DNA from: an uncultured Pelagibacteraceae bacterium
GTDB lineage: Bacteria > Pseudomonadota > Alphaproteobacteria > Pelagibacterales > Pelagibacteraceae
Length of the DNA: 64,000 bases
Direction: 5' to 3'
Assembly (NCBI GenBank): GCA_902599485.1
Contig: CACKFP010000001.1
Coordinates: 1-64,000 of the forward strand
Part shown: piece after piece, positions 1 to 10,586 of the stretch
How positions within the stretch are numbered: position 1 is the first letter of the stretch
How the letters are laid out: each line of letters starts with the position of its first letter
The notes under the pieces: model-generated
Database searches by the model: none
What the model was told of the DNA's origin: nothing
Seen by the model: only the letters and a program-made list of their open reading frames with translations
Made by a program: the position numbers and the translations under genes

Positions 1-1
1 A

Positions 2-1390
2 TTTTTGAATGGTTTAATTCATATCGGGGATAACAAAACTCCTGCTGGACGATACAACGAAAAACCCTCTACAGGTTTAAGTGAGCAGTTAAAAAAATAT
101 AGTTTTAAAATAGGAAGATTGAAAACCGGAACACCTCCAAGGCTTGATGCTCATACAATAAATTTTAAAAACTTAGAAGAGCAACATGCAGATGATGATC
201 CATATTTTTTTTCATTCTTAACTAAAAAAAATCTCAACAAACAAATTTCATGTCGAATAACATATACCAACGAAGCGGTTCATAAAATAATTTCTAAAAA
301 TCTAAAAAGAAGTGCAATGTATTCAGGAAGTATAAACGGCGTAGGCCCTCGATATTGTCCATCAATTGAGGATAAGATAAAAAAATTCGCAGATAAGCAA
401 AGACATCAAATTTTTTTAGAGCCGGAGGGATTGAATGATAACATAATATATCCAAATGGAATTTCTACATCTTTACCAGAAGATATTCAGCAAGAAATAT
501 GTAGTAAAATCAATGGTTTAGAAAGTGTAAAAATATTAAGACCTGGATATGCAATCGAGTATGATTTTGTAGATCCTAGGGAGCTTTTTATAACATTAGA
601 AACAAAAAAAATAAAAAATTTATTCCTTGCAGGACAAATTAATGGAACAACCGGTTATGAGGAAGCAGCGGCTCAAGGTTTGATTGCAGGAGCAAATGCA
701 GCTCTTGCCGTAAGAGGAAAAGAGCCTTTTATTTTAGATAGGTCTGAAGCATATATAGGCGTTATGATAGATGATCTCATAACTAAAGGCGTTGCAGAAC
801 CATATAGAATGTTCACATACAGACTTTCTTTGAGGTCAGATAATGCAGATATTAGATTAACAGAAAAAGGGATAAATATCGGCCTGGTTTTAAATGAAAG
901 AATGGAGAAGTTTCGGGATAAAAGCGATAAATTACGTAAAATTAAGTCTAAAATGAAACAATTAATGATTACACCTTCAAAAATTGCAAAATTCGGGGTA
1001 AATATTGCAAAAGATGGTATTACCAGGACAGCTTATCAAGTGCTAGGTCAAAAATCTGTAAATATGAGAAAAATTAGAGAAATATGGCCAGAAATTAAAC
1101 ATGTTTCACGTGAAATTGATGAACAATTAGAAATTAGTTCACATTATAAAGGTTATTTAAAAAAACAAAAGGCTGATATACTAGCTTTTAAAAGAGATGA
1201 AAACTTAATTATACCAGAAAACATCAATTATGATAGCTTTTCAGGACTTTCAAATGAGGTTAAGTCTAAATTCAAGAAAATTAAACCTAAAACGATGGGT
1301 CAGGCCTTAAGAATCGATGGTATTACGCCAGCTGCTGTATATATTTTGTTGTCTCATCTTAAAAGAAAGTCTATTAAGCATATAGCTTGA
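2..1390 (+). CDS. mnmG: tRNA uridine-5-carboxymethylaminomethyl modification enzyme MnmG/GidA, 5'-truncated by the window edge
   Basis: Frame is open to the window start ([51 protein letters not shown] are MnmG motifs); followed by rsmG. The TTG start at 5 in the ORF track is an edge artefact. Confidence 0.97.
   Translation, partial: FLNGLIHIGDNKTPAGRYNEKPSTGLSEQLKKYSFKIGRLKTGTPPRLDAHTINFKNLEEQHADDDPYFFSFLTKKNLNKQISCRITYTNEAVHKIISKNLKRSAMYSGSINGVGPRYCPSIEDKIKKFADKQRHQIFLEPEGLNDNIIYPNGISTSLPEDIQQEICSKINGLESVKILRPGYAIEYDFVDPRELFITLETKKIKNLFLAGQINGTTGYEEAAAQGLIAGANAALAVRGKEPFILDRSEAYIGVMIDDLITKGVAEPYRMFTYRLSLRSDNADIRLTEKGINIGLVLNERMEKFRDKSDKLRKIKSKMKQLMITPSKIAKFGVNIAKDGITRTAYQVLGQKSVNMRKIREIWPEIKHVSREIDEQLEISSHYKGYLKKQKADILAFKRDENLIIPENINYDSFSGLSNEVKSKFKKIKPKTMGQALRIDGITPAAVYILLSHLKRKSIKHIA
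1102..1117. promoter_or_regulatory. Second, degenerate parS-like site TGTTTCACGTGAAATT inside mnmG
   Basis: 14/16 identity with the parS site at 1434, 332 bp upstream of it. Confidence 0.6.
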
Positions 1391-2031
1391 TTGATTCGAA
1401 TATTTTAAAAATTGACAAATTATCATTCTTAAATGTTTCACGTGAAACATTGAGAGAGCTAAATGATTATTCAAAAGAAATAATTCAAAGAAATAGTACT
1501 ATAAATTTAATTAGTAAAAGCACTGAAAAATCAATAAATACAAGGCATATTTTAGATTGTGCGCAAACTATTGATTTTATTAATGAAAATGACATAAAAG
1601 TTTGTACTGACCTTGGATCTGGAGCTGGTTTACCTGGTATAGTTTTAGGTATTTTGATGAAATCACAAAAACCAATATTTAAACTAATTTTTTATGAAAA
1701 GAGCTACCACAAAAGCATGTTCTTAAAACAAATGACTAAAAAATTTAATTTAAGTTCTGAAATTCATCATAAAAATGTTTTTAACGAAAAAAATTTAAAA
1801 ACTGATGTAATTATTTCCAGGGCATTTAAACCTTTGCCCATAATATTTCAAATAGCAAAAACAAATTTTAAAAACTTTAAGTACATTATTGTTTTTTTAG
1901 GTAAGACCGGAAAAAAAATTTTAAATGATGCTCATAAATTTTGGAAGTTTGACTATGAAGAAAAAAAAAGTTCAACAAGTGATGACTCCTTTATTGTTAA
2001 AATTTCAAACCTCAAAGAAAAAAATGTATAA
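1387..2031 (+). CDS. rsmG: 16S rRNA (guanine527-N7)-methyltransferase RsmG/GidB
   Basis: [11 protein letters not shown]-terminus, [16 protein letters not shown]-binding motif; 4-nt overlap with mnmG. Confidence 0.95.
   Translation: MIDSNILKIDKLSFLNVSRETLRELNDYSKEIIQRNSTINLISKSTEKSINTRHILDCAQTIDFINENDIKVCTDLGSGAGLPGIVLGILMKSQKPIFKLIFYEKSYHKSMFLKQMTKKFNLSSEIHHKNVFNEKNLKTDVIISRAFKPLPIIFQIAKTNFKNFKYIIVFLGKTGKKILNDAHKFWKFDYEEKKSSTSDDSFIVKISNLKEKNV
1434..1449. promoter_or_regulatory. parS centromere-like site TGTTTCACGTGAAACA inside rsmG
   Basis: Perfect 16-bp palindrome matching the widely conserved parS consensus TGTTNCACGTGAAACA; parA/parB lie immediately downstream. Confidence 0.92.
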
Positions 2032-2824
2032 AAAAATAATTTCAGTCATTAATCAAAAAGGTGGAGTTGGAAAGACAACTACTGTAATCAATTTGGCAGC
2101 AGGATTATCCATGAAGGGAAAAAAAGTTCTTGTGATAGACCTTGATCCCCAAGGTAATGCAACGACTGGTCTTGGATTGTCTAACAACACTGCTTCAGAA
2201 GCCACTATCTATAATGTATTAATTGGAAAAAAGAAAATTTATGATGTAATCCAATCAACAAGTTTTGAAAATCTCAATTTAATAACTTCAAACGTAGACT
2301 TGTCAGGTCTTGAGGTAGAAACTGCTGAAGATAATCGAAGAGCATTTAAACTGAAAGACGAATTAAGCCTAATTTTAAATGATTCTAGAGCACATTACGA
2401 TTACATCCTAATAGACTGCCCTCCTTCACTTAGTCTTCTGACAATTATGGCATTAGTGGCGTCAGACGCTTTAATTGTCCCCTTGCAGACTGAATTTTTT
2501 GCATTAGAAGGTCTTACCCAACTTATGAAGACGATTGAGAGGATTAAATCTAATTTAAATCCACACTTAGAAATTAGAGGAATCTTGTTAACCATGTTTG
2601 ACAAAAGAAATAAGTTATCGGGACAGGTTGAAATAGAAGCAAGAAACTATTTTAAAGAAAAAGTTTACTCAACATCAGTTCCAAGAAATGTAAGATTATC
2701 CGAAGCACCATCTCATGGCATACCAGTGCTTCTATATGACAAGATTTGTCCAGGTAGTAAAGCATATTTCAAATTTACAGAAGAATTTTTAGAGCAAGAT
2801 AAACAGGTGGAAAGCGCTGCATGA
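2024..2824 (+). CDS. parA: Chromosome-partitioning ATPase ParA (Soj)
   Basis: [28 protein letters not shown] deviant Walker A, DLDPQGNATTGLG; start placed at 2024 rather than 1925 because the motif begins near MYKKIISV. Confidence 0.96.
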   Translation: MYKKIISVINQKGGVGKTTTVINLAAGLSMKGKKVLVIDLDPQGNATTGLGLSNNTASEATIYNVLIGKKKIYDVIQSTSFENLNLITSNVDLSGLEVETAEDNRRAFKLKDELSLILNDSRAHYDYILIDCPPSLSLLTIMALVASDALIVPLQTEFFALEGLTQLMKTIERIKSNLNPHLEIRGILLTMFDKRNKLSGQVEIEARNYFKEKVYSTSVPRNVRLSEAPSHGIPVLLYDKICPGSKAYFKFTEEFLEQDKQVESAA

Positions 2825-3672
2825 TAAATCCTTTTAAAAGTAAGAAAGGACTGGGTAGAGGTTTGTCATCACTAATTGGTGATAGTGATATAAAAACTTC
2901 AAGTAATAAAATTAGTATCAGTTCAATAGTTCCAAATAAAAATCAACCTAGGAAAAATTTTGAAAAAGAATCTCTTTATGAACTGAGAAATTCGATAAAG
3001 GAAAAGGGAATAATTCAACCTTTAATAGTTCGAAAATCTGATGATCAGGATAACAAATTTGAACTGATTGCTGGTGAAAGAAGATGGCAAGCTGCTCAAT
3101 TAGCAGGACTGCATGAGGTTCCAGTTGTAACAATTGAGGCAGATAATTTAAAATCATTAGAACTTGCAATAATAGAAAATGTTCAAAGAAAAGATCTTAA
3201 TGCTATAGAAGAAGCTGAAAGTTATAGAAATTTAATTGATAATTTCGGTTATGACCAAGAGCAAGTATCACAATTTATAGGAAAAAGCAGATCTCATATT
3301 TCAAATTCCTTGAGATTATTAAGTTTGCCAGAAAAATTGATTGATATGATTAGATTTGGGAAAATTTCGCAGGGCCATGCAAAAATTCTGATTGGTCTTG
3401 AAAATGCGATATTTTTAGCAGAAAAAATAATTAAAAAAAAATTATCAGTCAGACAGAGTGAAAGTTTGGTAAGACTTTTAAAAAAGGGACCAGAGATGAA
3501 AAAAATTTCAAAGGATCCAAATGTTACTGCAACAGAAAATGAACTTATGGAAAAAATAGGTATGCGAGTTTTCTTGAATACAAAAAAAAATAATTCAGGA
3601 ACTCTTATTTTTGAATATAAGGGAAGCGATCAATTAGATAGACTTATATCTGTTATTAAAGATAATTATTAA
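2821..3672 (+). CDS. parB: Chromosome-partitioning protein ParB (Spo0J)
   Basis: GLGRGLSSLIG, QPRKNF, ELIAGERRWQAAQLAG, ENVQRKDLNAIEEA motifs. Confidence 0.97.
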   Translation: MINPFKSKKGLGRGLSSLIGDSDIKTSSNKISISSIVPNKNQPRKNFEKESLYELRNSIKEKGIIQPLIVRKSDDQDNKFELIAGERRWQAAQLAGLHEVPVVTIEADNLKSLELAIIENVQRKDLNAIEEAESYRNLIDNFGYDQEQVSQFIGKSRSHISNSLRLLSLPEKLIDMIRFGKISQGHAKILIGLENAIFLAEKIIKKKLSVRQSESLVRLLKKGPEMKKISKDPNVTATENELMEKIGMRVFLNTKKNNSGTLIFEYKGSDQLDRLISVIKDNY

Positions 3673-4646
3673 TAATTTAGTATGAAATTAGATACAATAT
3701 TTAATGAGTTTTTAGAATTTCTCTTAACCAGAGTTTCAATTTCGTTTACTTGATAAATTTTTCTTTTTAATTCCTTAAAATCCCAGTTATTAACTTGTTT
3801 TTTTACTTTTTCTTTATCTTTCCAAAAAACCGGTGGCCGAACATTTGTAATTACTTCATCAATATTTCTAACCTCATTATTTTTCTCTATAATTCCTAGT
3901 AATCTTTTCGACTTAATCAGAATCATTCTCAAAATTAAAATACAATCTTCATCGGAATAATTATTTTCGTTGAGGATTTTCGTTACGTGTTTTGTGTTTT
4001 TAATTAAATATTGATCAACTAATTCATTAACATCAATATTTTCTGACAAATTTGTTAGTTTTTTTACTATTTCATGTTGTAAATTTTTATCTGAAATAGA
4101 ATAATTATAAATTTTTTCTAACTCTTTATTAAGAGAATCTCTACTTCCATTTGCTCTCTCAATTATTAAATTTATGCTTTCTCTTGATAATTTAATTTCA
4201 TTTTTTTTAATAAAATTATTTATTATTGGTAATAAACTTTTTAGATCGTCTTCATAAAAAGGAACAATAGCTGTTTTGTTATTTTTTTCAAAAAAATTTC
4301 TTAATTTAGACTTTTTTTCTAGTGCACCAGATTTATAAATAATCTTTATATCGCTAATGTTTTTGTCTAAAATTTCTTCAGTAATTTTTACTGATTTATC
4401 TGTTGCTTTGGATATAATTAAAATTTTCTTCTCGCAGAACAGTGATTTATTTAGAATTTCTTCTATAATAATTTGATTATCATTTAAAACTTCATTTTCA
4501 TCATATTTTATAATTTCACCTTTAAAATTTTTAATGAAATATTCTTGAATAATTTCATTTTGAAAACCCTCATTTTTTCCATAAAAAAGGTAAAAATTAT
4601 AATTATCAAAGTTCAATTTTTTTAATTGAAAATTCTTAAATATCAT
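3669..4646 (-). CDS. holA: DNA polymerase III delta subunit
   Basis: Length and pattern (LFYGKNEGFQNEIIQ..., LNKELEKIYNY) fit HolA; conserved context with lptE and leuS. Confidence 0.85.
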   Translation of the reverse strand: MIFKNFQLKKLNFDNYNFYLFYGKNEGFQNEIIQEYFIKNFKGEIIKYDENEVLNDNQIIIEEILNKSLFCEKKILIISKATDKSVKITEEILDKNISDIKIIYKSGALEKKSKLRNFFEKNNKTAIVPFYEDDLKSLLPIINNFIKKNEIKLSRESINLIIERANGSRDSLNKELEKIYNYSISDKNLQHEIVKKLTNLSENIDVNELVDQYLIKNTKHVTKILNENNYSDEDCILILRMILIKSKRLLGIIEKNNEVRNIDEVITNVRPPVFWKDKEKVKKQVNNWDFKELKRKIYQVNEIETLVKRNSKNSLNIVSNFILNY

Positions 4647-5101
4647 TTTGTTAAAGTTGCTACTGAAATTAAAATATCTTCTGCAAATTTTTTTGAGAGG
4701 TTCTCAACTATATTCTCTTCATATTTTAACAATTCAAATTTATCGTCAATATTATTAAATGTTGCTTGTTTCAAAATTTCATTTTGAAAAATAATACTAT
4801 CATCTTTTTTAAGTTTATAATTTAAACTAATATTAATTTTGTAGATTTTTGGATCTCCCTTTTTGGTAGATGCTATAATATCTTTGTTAAGTTTGGATGA
4901 AAAAATTATTTGATAATTATTGACACTTTCTACTTTTGTATTCTCATTGAAGGTTTGTTTAATAACTTTATTGATTTCTTTTTCTCCTTCCGACTCCACT
5001 TCTGTAAAATAGAAGTTATAATTTTTTTTTAGTAAGACCGGTTCATAAGCACAGCCAGTTAACATAAATAAAGCAAAAAATAATTTTATCAGTCTACTCA
5101 T
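4643..5101 (-). CDS. lptE: LptE-like LPS-assembly lipoprotein
   Basis: Lipoprotein signal ([16 protein letters not shown]), located between leuS and holA as in many proteobacteria. Confidence 0.75.
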   Translation of the reverse strand: MSRLIKLFFALFMLTGCAYEPVLLKKNYNFYFTEVESEGEKEINKVIKQTFNENTKVESVNNYQIIFSSKLNKDIIASTKKGDPKIYKINISLNYKLKKDDSIIFQNEILKQATFNNIDDKFELLKYEENIVENLSKKFAEDILISVATLTK

Positions 5102-7637
5102 TTACTAGAATATTAATTAAACGATTTTGTACAAAAATTACTTTGTTTATTTCCATATTATTTAAATATTTATCAACACTTTTGTCATCTTTTGCTAATT
5201 TCAAAATCTCATTCTTCGAAATGTCTTTTTTCACATTTAAAATAGCTCTTTTTTTACCATTAATCTGAATTACAAATTTTACTTCTTCTGTGTCCAAAAT
5301 AGATTTATCAAATTCTGGCCATCTAAATTCTTCATTTATAGTAATGTGACTAAGACATTCACTGCTAAAATGAGGTATCACAGGTGAAAAACAAACTAGA
5401 ATCTTCTTATAATTTTCTTCTAAGTTTTTTAAATTTCTTTTTTCTTTTATAAAATTTATAAGATAATTGTATGTCTCGTACATATTTGCAATAATCACAT
5501 TATAATTAAATTTTTCAAGATTATTAGTAATTTTTGCTATTAAGTTATTTGTATATTTTTCTAGTTCTTCATCTAAATAATCTTTTCCTTCATTTAGTAT
5601 TTTACTCTTAATTTCGTTATGCATATTCCAAAGTTTTTGAATAAATTTATAAGACGAAACCATTCCTTGTTCAGACCATTGTACGTCCTTTTCTGGCGGG
5701 CTGTCAGATAAAATAAATAATCGGACTGAGTCTGCTCCATAATTATTAATAATATATTCTGGATCAACAACATTTTTTTTCGATTTAGACATTGACTCTG
5801 AAGGTCCAACTTTTACTGTTTTTTTTTTGTTATTTTTTAAAACTATTTTATTATTAATTTTTTCGACTTCATCTGGACTTAGCCAATTATTATTTTCGTC
5901 TTTATAAGTCTCGTGACATACCATACCTTGAGTAAATAAACTTTCAAAAGGTTCCTTAATTTTAAAATCTTTATTTTCATAATTTATTGCTCTCATAAAA
6001 AATCTTGAATATAATAAATGAAGAATTGCATGTTCAACTCCACCAATATATTGATCAACAGGCATCCAATAATCAATTTCTTCTTTATTAAACCCATAAC
6101 TTTCTTCATTAGGTGAGCAAAATCTTAGATAATACCAAGAAGAACATACAAACGTATCCAAAGTATCTGTTTCTCTGGTGTACTTTTTTCCATCTATAGT
6201 TATTTCTTTCCAATTTTTTTCATTATCAAGTGGATTACCCTTTGCTGATAAGTCAATTTTTTCAGGAAGTTTCACAGGCAACATTTCTCTTGGCAATGGC
6301 TTAGCATCACCATTTTCGTCGTAAATTATTGGTATAGGACATCCCCAATATCTCTGACGAGATACACCCCAGTCTTTTAATCTATAATTTATCTTTTTTT
6401 TACCTAAATTTTTTTTTTCTAAAATATCAATCGTTTTTATAACTGAGTCATTAGGAGCTTCGAAACCATTTAAAAAATCTGAATTTATAATTATACCTGG
6501 TCCAGGATATGCTTCTTCGGATACCTCGAAATCATCATTTTCTTCATATGGTTTGACTACAGTTTTGATCTCTAAATTGTATTTTTTTGCAAAGTCATAA
6601 TCTCTTTGGTCATGCCCTGGACATCCAAAAACAGCTCCAAAACCGTAATCCATTAAGACAAAATTAGCAAAATAAACTGGGACTTTTTCCTCTGGGCACA
6701 ATGGATTTTTTGCAAATAAGTTTGTTTTAAACCCAATTTTTTCACCAACTGCTATTGCTTCTTCGGTAGTTCCAGTTTTAGAGCACTCTTCTTTAAAATT
6801 GAGAAATTCTTCATTATTATTATAAAATTCTGAAACTTCGTGATCTACAGATAAAGCAAGGAAAGAAAAACCAAAAAGAGTATCGGGTCTTGTTGTAAAA
6901 CATTTGATATTTTTTACTGGCAAATTACCCTCAATTTCAAAGTTAATTTCGCATCCAAATGACTTTCCAATCCAGTTTTTCTGCATAGTTTTTACTTTAT
7001 TGGGCCAAGTATCAAGTTTCTCTAAACCATCTAATAAATCTTGAGAAAATTTTGAAATGTTAAAAAACCACTGACTAAGTTTTTTTCTTTCAACTACCGC
7101 ACCTGATCTCCAACCTTTACCATCTATGACTTGCTCATTTGCTAAGACTGTTTCATCGACCGGATCCCAATTTACATAATTCTCTTTTCTATAGACTAAG
7201 CCTTTTGCTAATAGTTCTAAGAAGAAATTCTGCTGATGTTTATAGTAGTCTTCATTACAGGTAGAAATTTCTCTCTCCCAGTCTATAGATAAACCCAACC
7301 TTTTAAGTTGGTTTTTCATTGTACTTATATTTTTATTTGTCCAATCTTTGGGATCTAAATTATTTTCTCTAGCTGCATTTTCTGCTGGCATCCCAAATGC
7401 ATCCCAGCCCATAGGATGCAAAACGTTAAAACCTTTTAGCTTTTTATATCTAGATAAGACATCGCCTATTGTGTAATTCCTGACATGTCCCATATGTATC
7501 TTGCCAGATGGATAAGGAAACATTTCTAGACAATAAAATTTTTCTTTAGAATTATCTATTTTAGTCTGGAAGACTTTATTTTTTTCCCAAATCTTTTGCC
7601 ATTTGTCCTCAGACTCTTTGAAATTATATCTTTCCAC
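5094..7637 (-). CDS. leuS: Leucyl-tRNA synthetase
   Basis: [21 protein letters not shown] (HIGH region), [12 protein letters not shown] (KMSKS), 847 aa. Confidence 0.99.
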   Translation of the reverse strand: MERYNFKESEDKWQKIWEKNKVFQTKIDNSKEKFYCLEMFPYPSGKIHMGHVRNYTIGDVLSRYKKLKGFNVLHPMGWDAFGMPAENAARENNLDPKDWTNKNISTMKNQLKRLGLSIDWEREISTCNEDYYKHQQNFFLELLAKGLVYRKENYVNWDPVDETVLANEQVIDGKGWRSGAVVERKKLSQWFFNISKFSQDLLDGLEKLDTWPNKVKTMQKNWIGKSFGCEINFEIEGNLPVKNIKCFTTRPDTLFGFSFLALSVDHEVSEFYNNNEEFLNFKEECSKTGTTEEAIAVGEKIGFKTNLFAKNPLCPEEKVPVYFANFVLMDYGFGAVFGCPGHDQRDYDFAKKYNLEIKTVVKPYEENDDFEVSEEAYPGPGIIINSDFLNGFEAPNDSVIKTIDILEKKNLGKKKINYRLKDWGVSRQRYWGCPIPIIYDENGDAKPLPREMLPVKLPEKIDLSAKGNPLDNEKNWKEITIDGKKYTRETDTLDTFVCSSWYYLRFCSPNEESYGFNKEEIDYWMPVDQYIGGVEHAILHLLYSRFFMRAINYENKDFKIKEPFESLFTQGMVCHETYKDENNNWLSPDEVEKINNKIVLKNNKKKTVKVGPSESMSKSKKNVVDPEYIINNYGADSVRLFILSDSPPEKDVQWSEQGMVSSYKFIQKLWNMHNEIKSKILNEGKDYLDEELEKYTNNLIAKITNNLEKFNYNVIIANMYETYNYLINFIKEKRNLKNLEENYKKILVCFSPVIPHFSSECLSHITINEEFRWPEFDKSILDTEEVKFVIQINGKKRAILNVKKDISKNEILKLAKDDKSVDKYLNNMEINKVIFVQNRLINILVNE

Positions 7638-7685
7638 GTTTCTAAATTTAGTGATTATCTTTCAAAGTACGAAAGTTTATTTTGT

Positions 7686-8210
7686 CTATTTCTTTTTTTT
7701 AGACTCATTTTCTTTTTCATAAACAGCGGCTTTACTTAAAATTTTTTTTGTTAAATCTTCTGATAATACTCCAGACCTATCAGTAATCTTACAAGTTTGT
7801 TGAACTGAACAGTTTTTATAGAAAACTTTAACTACTAACGCATCAGATCTTACTTCATTACTTAAAAATCTTATAGAAATTTTTACTGACTCATTATTTA
7901 CATCACTATCACTGTACCAGTCAGTAACTATAACTCCGCCACTATAATTTGCTAGAGCTAGGGGCATAAAATCTAAAGTATCTAATGATGCCCTCCACAA
8001 TTCATTTGAACTAGCAAAATCAAATTCACCTATATTATTTTTTTTTTGACTTCCCATAATCGTAAATCCTCTGCCTTCCTCAATATTTTTTTGTACTCTA
8101 TCCTTAACATTTGGAGGTCTTTTCCTAGCATCACCAGCATTTTTGCATGAACTCAAAAAGAATATGCATATTAATGCTATTAGAACTGGAACTCTTAAAA
8201 TTTTCGTCAT
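7686..8210 (-). CDS. DUF3576-type lipoprotein
   Basis: Lipoprotein signal (ICIFFLSSCKNAG) and a conserved position upstream of leuS in alphaproteobacteria. Confidence 0.75.
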   Translation of the reverse strand: MTKILRVPVLIALICIFFLSSCKNAGDARKRPPNVKDRVQKNIEEGRGFTIMGSQKKNNIGEFDFASSNELWRASLDTLDFMPLALANYSGGVIVTDWYSDSDVNNESVKISIRFLSNEVRSDALVVKVFYKNCSVQQTCKITDRSGVLSEDLTKKILSKAAVYEKENESKKKK

Positions 8211-8389
8211 AACGTAAATAAATATAAATATTTAGATAAACTTTAAAATAGGAAAGATTTATATCTAAAATTTAAAAATACCTATGTTTTTATACACTTT
8301 TTGTGATGTAAATTTGCAACACTATTGCATTAATTAGCTTTAAAATCTTATATTTATCTTTGTTTTTAATCATTTTTGATAAAACAACC

Positions 8390-8407
8390 ATGTTTAATAT
8401 TAAACAT
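8390..8407. promoter_or_regulatory. 18-bp perfect palindrome ATGTTTAATATTAAACAT in the porin leader
   Basis: Exact self-reverse-complement, directly upstream of the porin SD. Confidence 0.7.
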
Positions 8408-8426
8408 AAAACAAGGAGTACTTAAT

Positions 8427-9350
8427 ATGAACAAATATACAAAAATAGGACTAACAGCATTAGCTGGTTCTTTAGTTGCTGGATCTGTTTCAGCTGCTGA
8501 GATGTCTGCTTCTGGTAGTGCTACACTAACTTATACTGGTGGTGATGAAAAAGCTACTCACGGTAATGGTTGGGTAATGGGTGACTCAGTTACTTTCTCT
8601 GCTTCAGGGGATGTAAATGATTTCACAGTAACATACTCTGTTGAGTTAGACAGAGGAATTGGTGTTGATGATAACTCATTAACATTTGATTTTGGTGATG
8701 CTGGTACATTGAGTTTTGCTGGTCATGGTGGATCAACATTCATGAGCGGTAACGATGACGTAATGCCAACAGCTTCTGAAGAGCCATGGGATGTTATTAC
8801 AGGTGGTGACACTGGTGTAATTAACGGTTTCAGTGGTGATCAAACTTGGAAGTATGTATATGCACATGAGTCAGGTCTTAACTTGACTTTATCATACATC
8901 AACGCTGCAGATGCAATAACTGATACTTCTTATTCAGACTATGGTGTAACTTACACAGGTATGGAAGGTTTAACAGTTGGATTTGGTCAAGGTGATGTTG
9001 AGCAAACTACAGGAACTAAGTCAGATGAAAGCACATTATTTGCTAAATATGCAATTGGTGGAGCTACAGTTGGTATCCAAAAATCAGAGCAAGACAACGA
9101 AACTTCTTCTGATGTAGAGTCAACAGGTATTGGTATATCTTACGCAGTTAACGATGATTTAACTATATCTTATGGTTCAAACACTAGAGAAAAAGTAGGA
9201 TCTGATGACCAAGATGCTTTAGCTATTGGTGCTTCATACACTGTTGGATCAATGGGTATTGCAGTTTCAATGCATTCAATTGACAACGTAAATAACACTT
9301 CAGCAGACGATAGAGAAGGTTATCAAATGGTGTTAACTTTTGCATTCTAA
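8427..9350 (+). CDS. Outer-membrane porin (alphaproteobacterial general porin-like)
   Basis: MNKYTKIGLTALAGSLVAGSVSAAEMSASGSATLTYTG signal peptide plus beta-strand repeats and C-terminal aromatic (LTFAF); acaaggag SD before 8427. ORF-track start 8376 is too early. Confidence 0.88.
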   Translation: MNKYTKIGLTALAGSLVAGSVSAAEMSASGSATLTYTGGDEKATHGNGWVMGDSVTFSASGDVNDFTVTYSVELDRGIGVDDNSLTFDFGDAGTLSFAGHGGSTFMSGNDDVMPTASEEPWDVITGGDTGVINGFSGDQTWKYVYAHESGLNLTLSYINAADAITDTSYSDYGVTYTGMEGLTVGFGQGDVEQTTGTKSDESTLFAKYAIGGATVGIQKSEQDNETSSDVESTGIGISYAVNDDLTISYGSNTREKVGSDDQDALAIGASYTVGSMGIAVSMHSIDNVNNTSADDREGYQMVLTFAF

Positions 9351-9370
9351 TTTGCAAAAATAGACTATTT

Positions 9371-9403
9371 AAAAGGGCCCCATTTTTTGGGGCCTTTTTT
9401 TTT
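9371..9403. terminator. Intrinsic terminator between porin and thiE-like gene, probably bidirectional
   Basis: aaaagGGCCCCattttttGGGGCCttttttttt: GC stem, A-tract on the left and T-tract on the right, between convergent genes. Confidence 0.9.
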
Positions 9404-9929
9404 ACGTAAAATAAGATATTCCACTTATCCCAAAACAATTTAATAGTTTAATTTTTTTTTTGTTTAATTTGGAAATACCACCAAGAGCAACAATTCTTTT
9501 ATTTGTTAATTTAGATAGCAACCTAAATCTATATAATCCTAAATAATTTTTATTTTTCTTAAAAATTGAAGAAATAAAAATAAATTTTGCTTTTTGAGCT
9601 TCCTTTTGTCTTATTTCTCTTATGTTATGAGCTGATCCCATAATTATAAATGATGATTTAGTTTTGTAAGCCAAATGCCTCAAACTTTGATTAAATGCTG
9701 GTATATAACTGCCATCTAACCCTAGTTTTATAGCCAACTTAAAATTATTTGATAAAAAAAATTTTAAACCCCTTTTTTTACAGTATTTCTTTGCTCGAAT
9801 AATTTCATAAATACTTATTTTTTTGTTGTAATTCCTGAAAATTACACCTGTATTAATATTCAATTTATCAATATTATTTTTCTTAAAACTATTTATAAAA
9901 TAAAAGTTATTTGGAAAAGAATTATGCAT
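9402..9929 (-). CDS. Thiamine-phosphate-synthase-like (ThiE/TenI family) protein, divergent
   Basis: GLDGSYIPAF, IIMGSAHNIREIRQKEAQKAKFIFISSIF, IVALGGISKLN correspond to degenerate ThiE motifs. Confidence 0.65.
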   Translation of the reverse strand: MHNSFPNNFYFINSFKKNNIDKLNINTGVIFRNYNKKISIYEIIRAKKYCKKRGLKFFLSNNFKLAIKLGLDGSYIPAFNQSLRHLAYKTKSSFIIMGSAHNIREIRQKEAQKAKFIFISSIFKKNKNYLGLYRFRLLSKLTNKRIVALGGISKLNKKKIKLLNCFGISGISYFT

Positions 9930-10586
9930 GTTACTTTAAAAAATTTACTCAAAATTAACGAAAATGTTAATACAAATCTACAAAATGAGTCAAAAATATC
10001 TGTAGCTCCTAAAATAATTGCTGTTTCAAAAACATTTAAAATTGATCATATAATACCATTAATTAATCATGGTCATCAGGACTATGGAGAAAATAAAGTT
10101 CAAGAAGCAATAGAAAAATGGACTAAAATAAAAAAAGAAAATAAAAATATTAAATTACATCTGATAGGTGGTTTACAAACTAATAAAGTTAAAAATGCAG
10201 TTCAATTGTTTGACTATATCCACTCATTAGATAGTAAAAAACTTGCAGACAAAATTTGTTATCAGCAAAAAGAGCAAAATATTGAAAGAAAAATTTTTAT
10301 CCAGGTCAATTTAGGTAAGGAAAAACAAAAATCTGGCATTCCTGAAGAAGAATTATTTGATTTTTATAAATACTGTAAAAATATAAATTTAAATATCATA
10401 GGTTTAATGTGCATACCTCCTTTGAATCAAGATAGCAAAAAGTACTTTTTGAGGATGCAAGAATTAAACAAAGAAATAGGATTAAAAGAATTAAGCATGG
10501 GAATGTCTGCTGACTACTTAAATGCAATAAAATATGGTTCAACTTTCATTAGAATAGGTTCTGATATATTTGGTCAAAGGTATTAA
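9924..10586 (+). CDS. YggS-family PLP homeostasis protein
   Basis: IIAVSKTFKIDHI, HGHQDYGENKVQEA, LHLIGGLQTNKVK, LSMGMSADYLNAIKYGSTFIRIGSDIFG. Confidence 0.95.
   Translation: MHVTLKNLLKINENVNTNLQNESKISVAPKIIAVSKTFKIDHIIPLINHGHQDYGENKVQEAIEKWTKIKKENKNIKLHLIGGLQTNKVKNAVQLFDYIHSLDSKKLADKICYQQKEQNIERKIFIQVNLGKEKQKSGIPEEELFDFYKYCKNINLNIIGLMCIPPLNQDSKKYFLRMQELNKEIGLKELSMGMSADYLNAIKYGSTFIRIGSDIFGQRY

Noticed and set aside
1925-2023. N-terminal extension of ParA suggested by the ORF track
   Set aside because: The extension overlaps the end of rsmG out of frame and is low-complexity Lys-rich; the ParA motif begins right after ATG 2024.
2401-2604. Antisense ORF of 67 aa inside parA, and many similar short antisense ORFs in the track (e.g. 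2948-3169, 11830-12105, 15719-15916, 16141-16515, 21649-21867, 22027-22296, 40088-40288, 41048-41320, 44050-44283, 46351-46587)
   Set aside because: They lie wholly opposite well-supported conserved genes, have no recognisable motifs or SD, and are expected by chance in the complementary frames of AT-rich genes.
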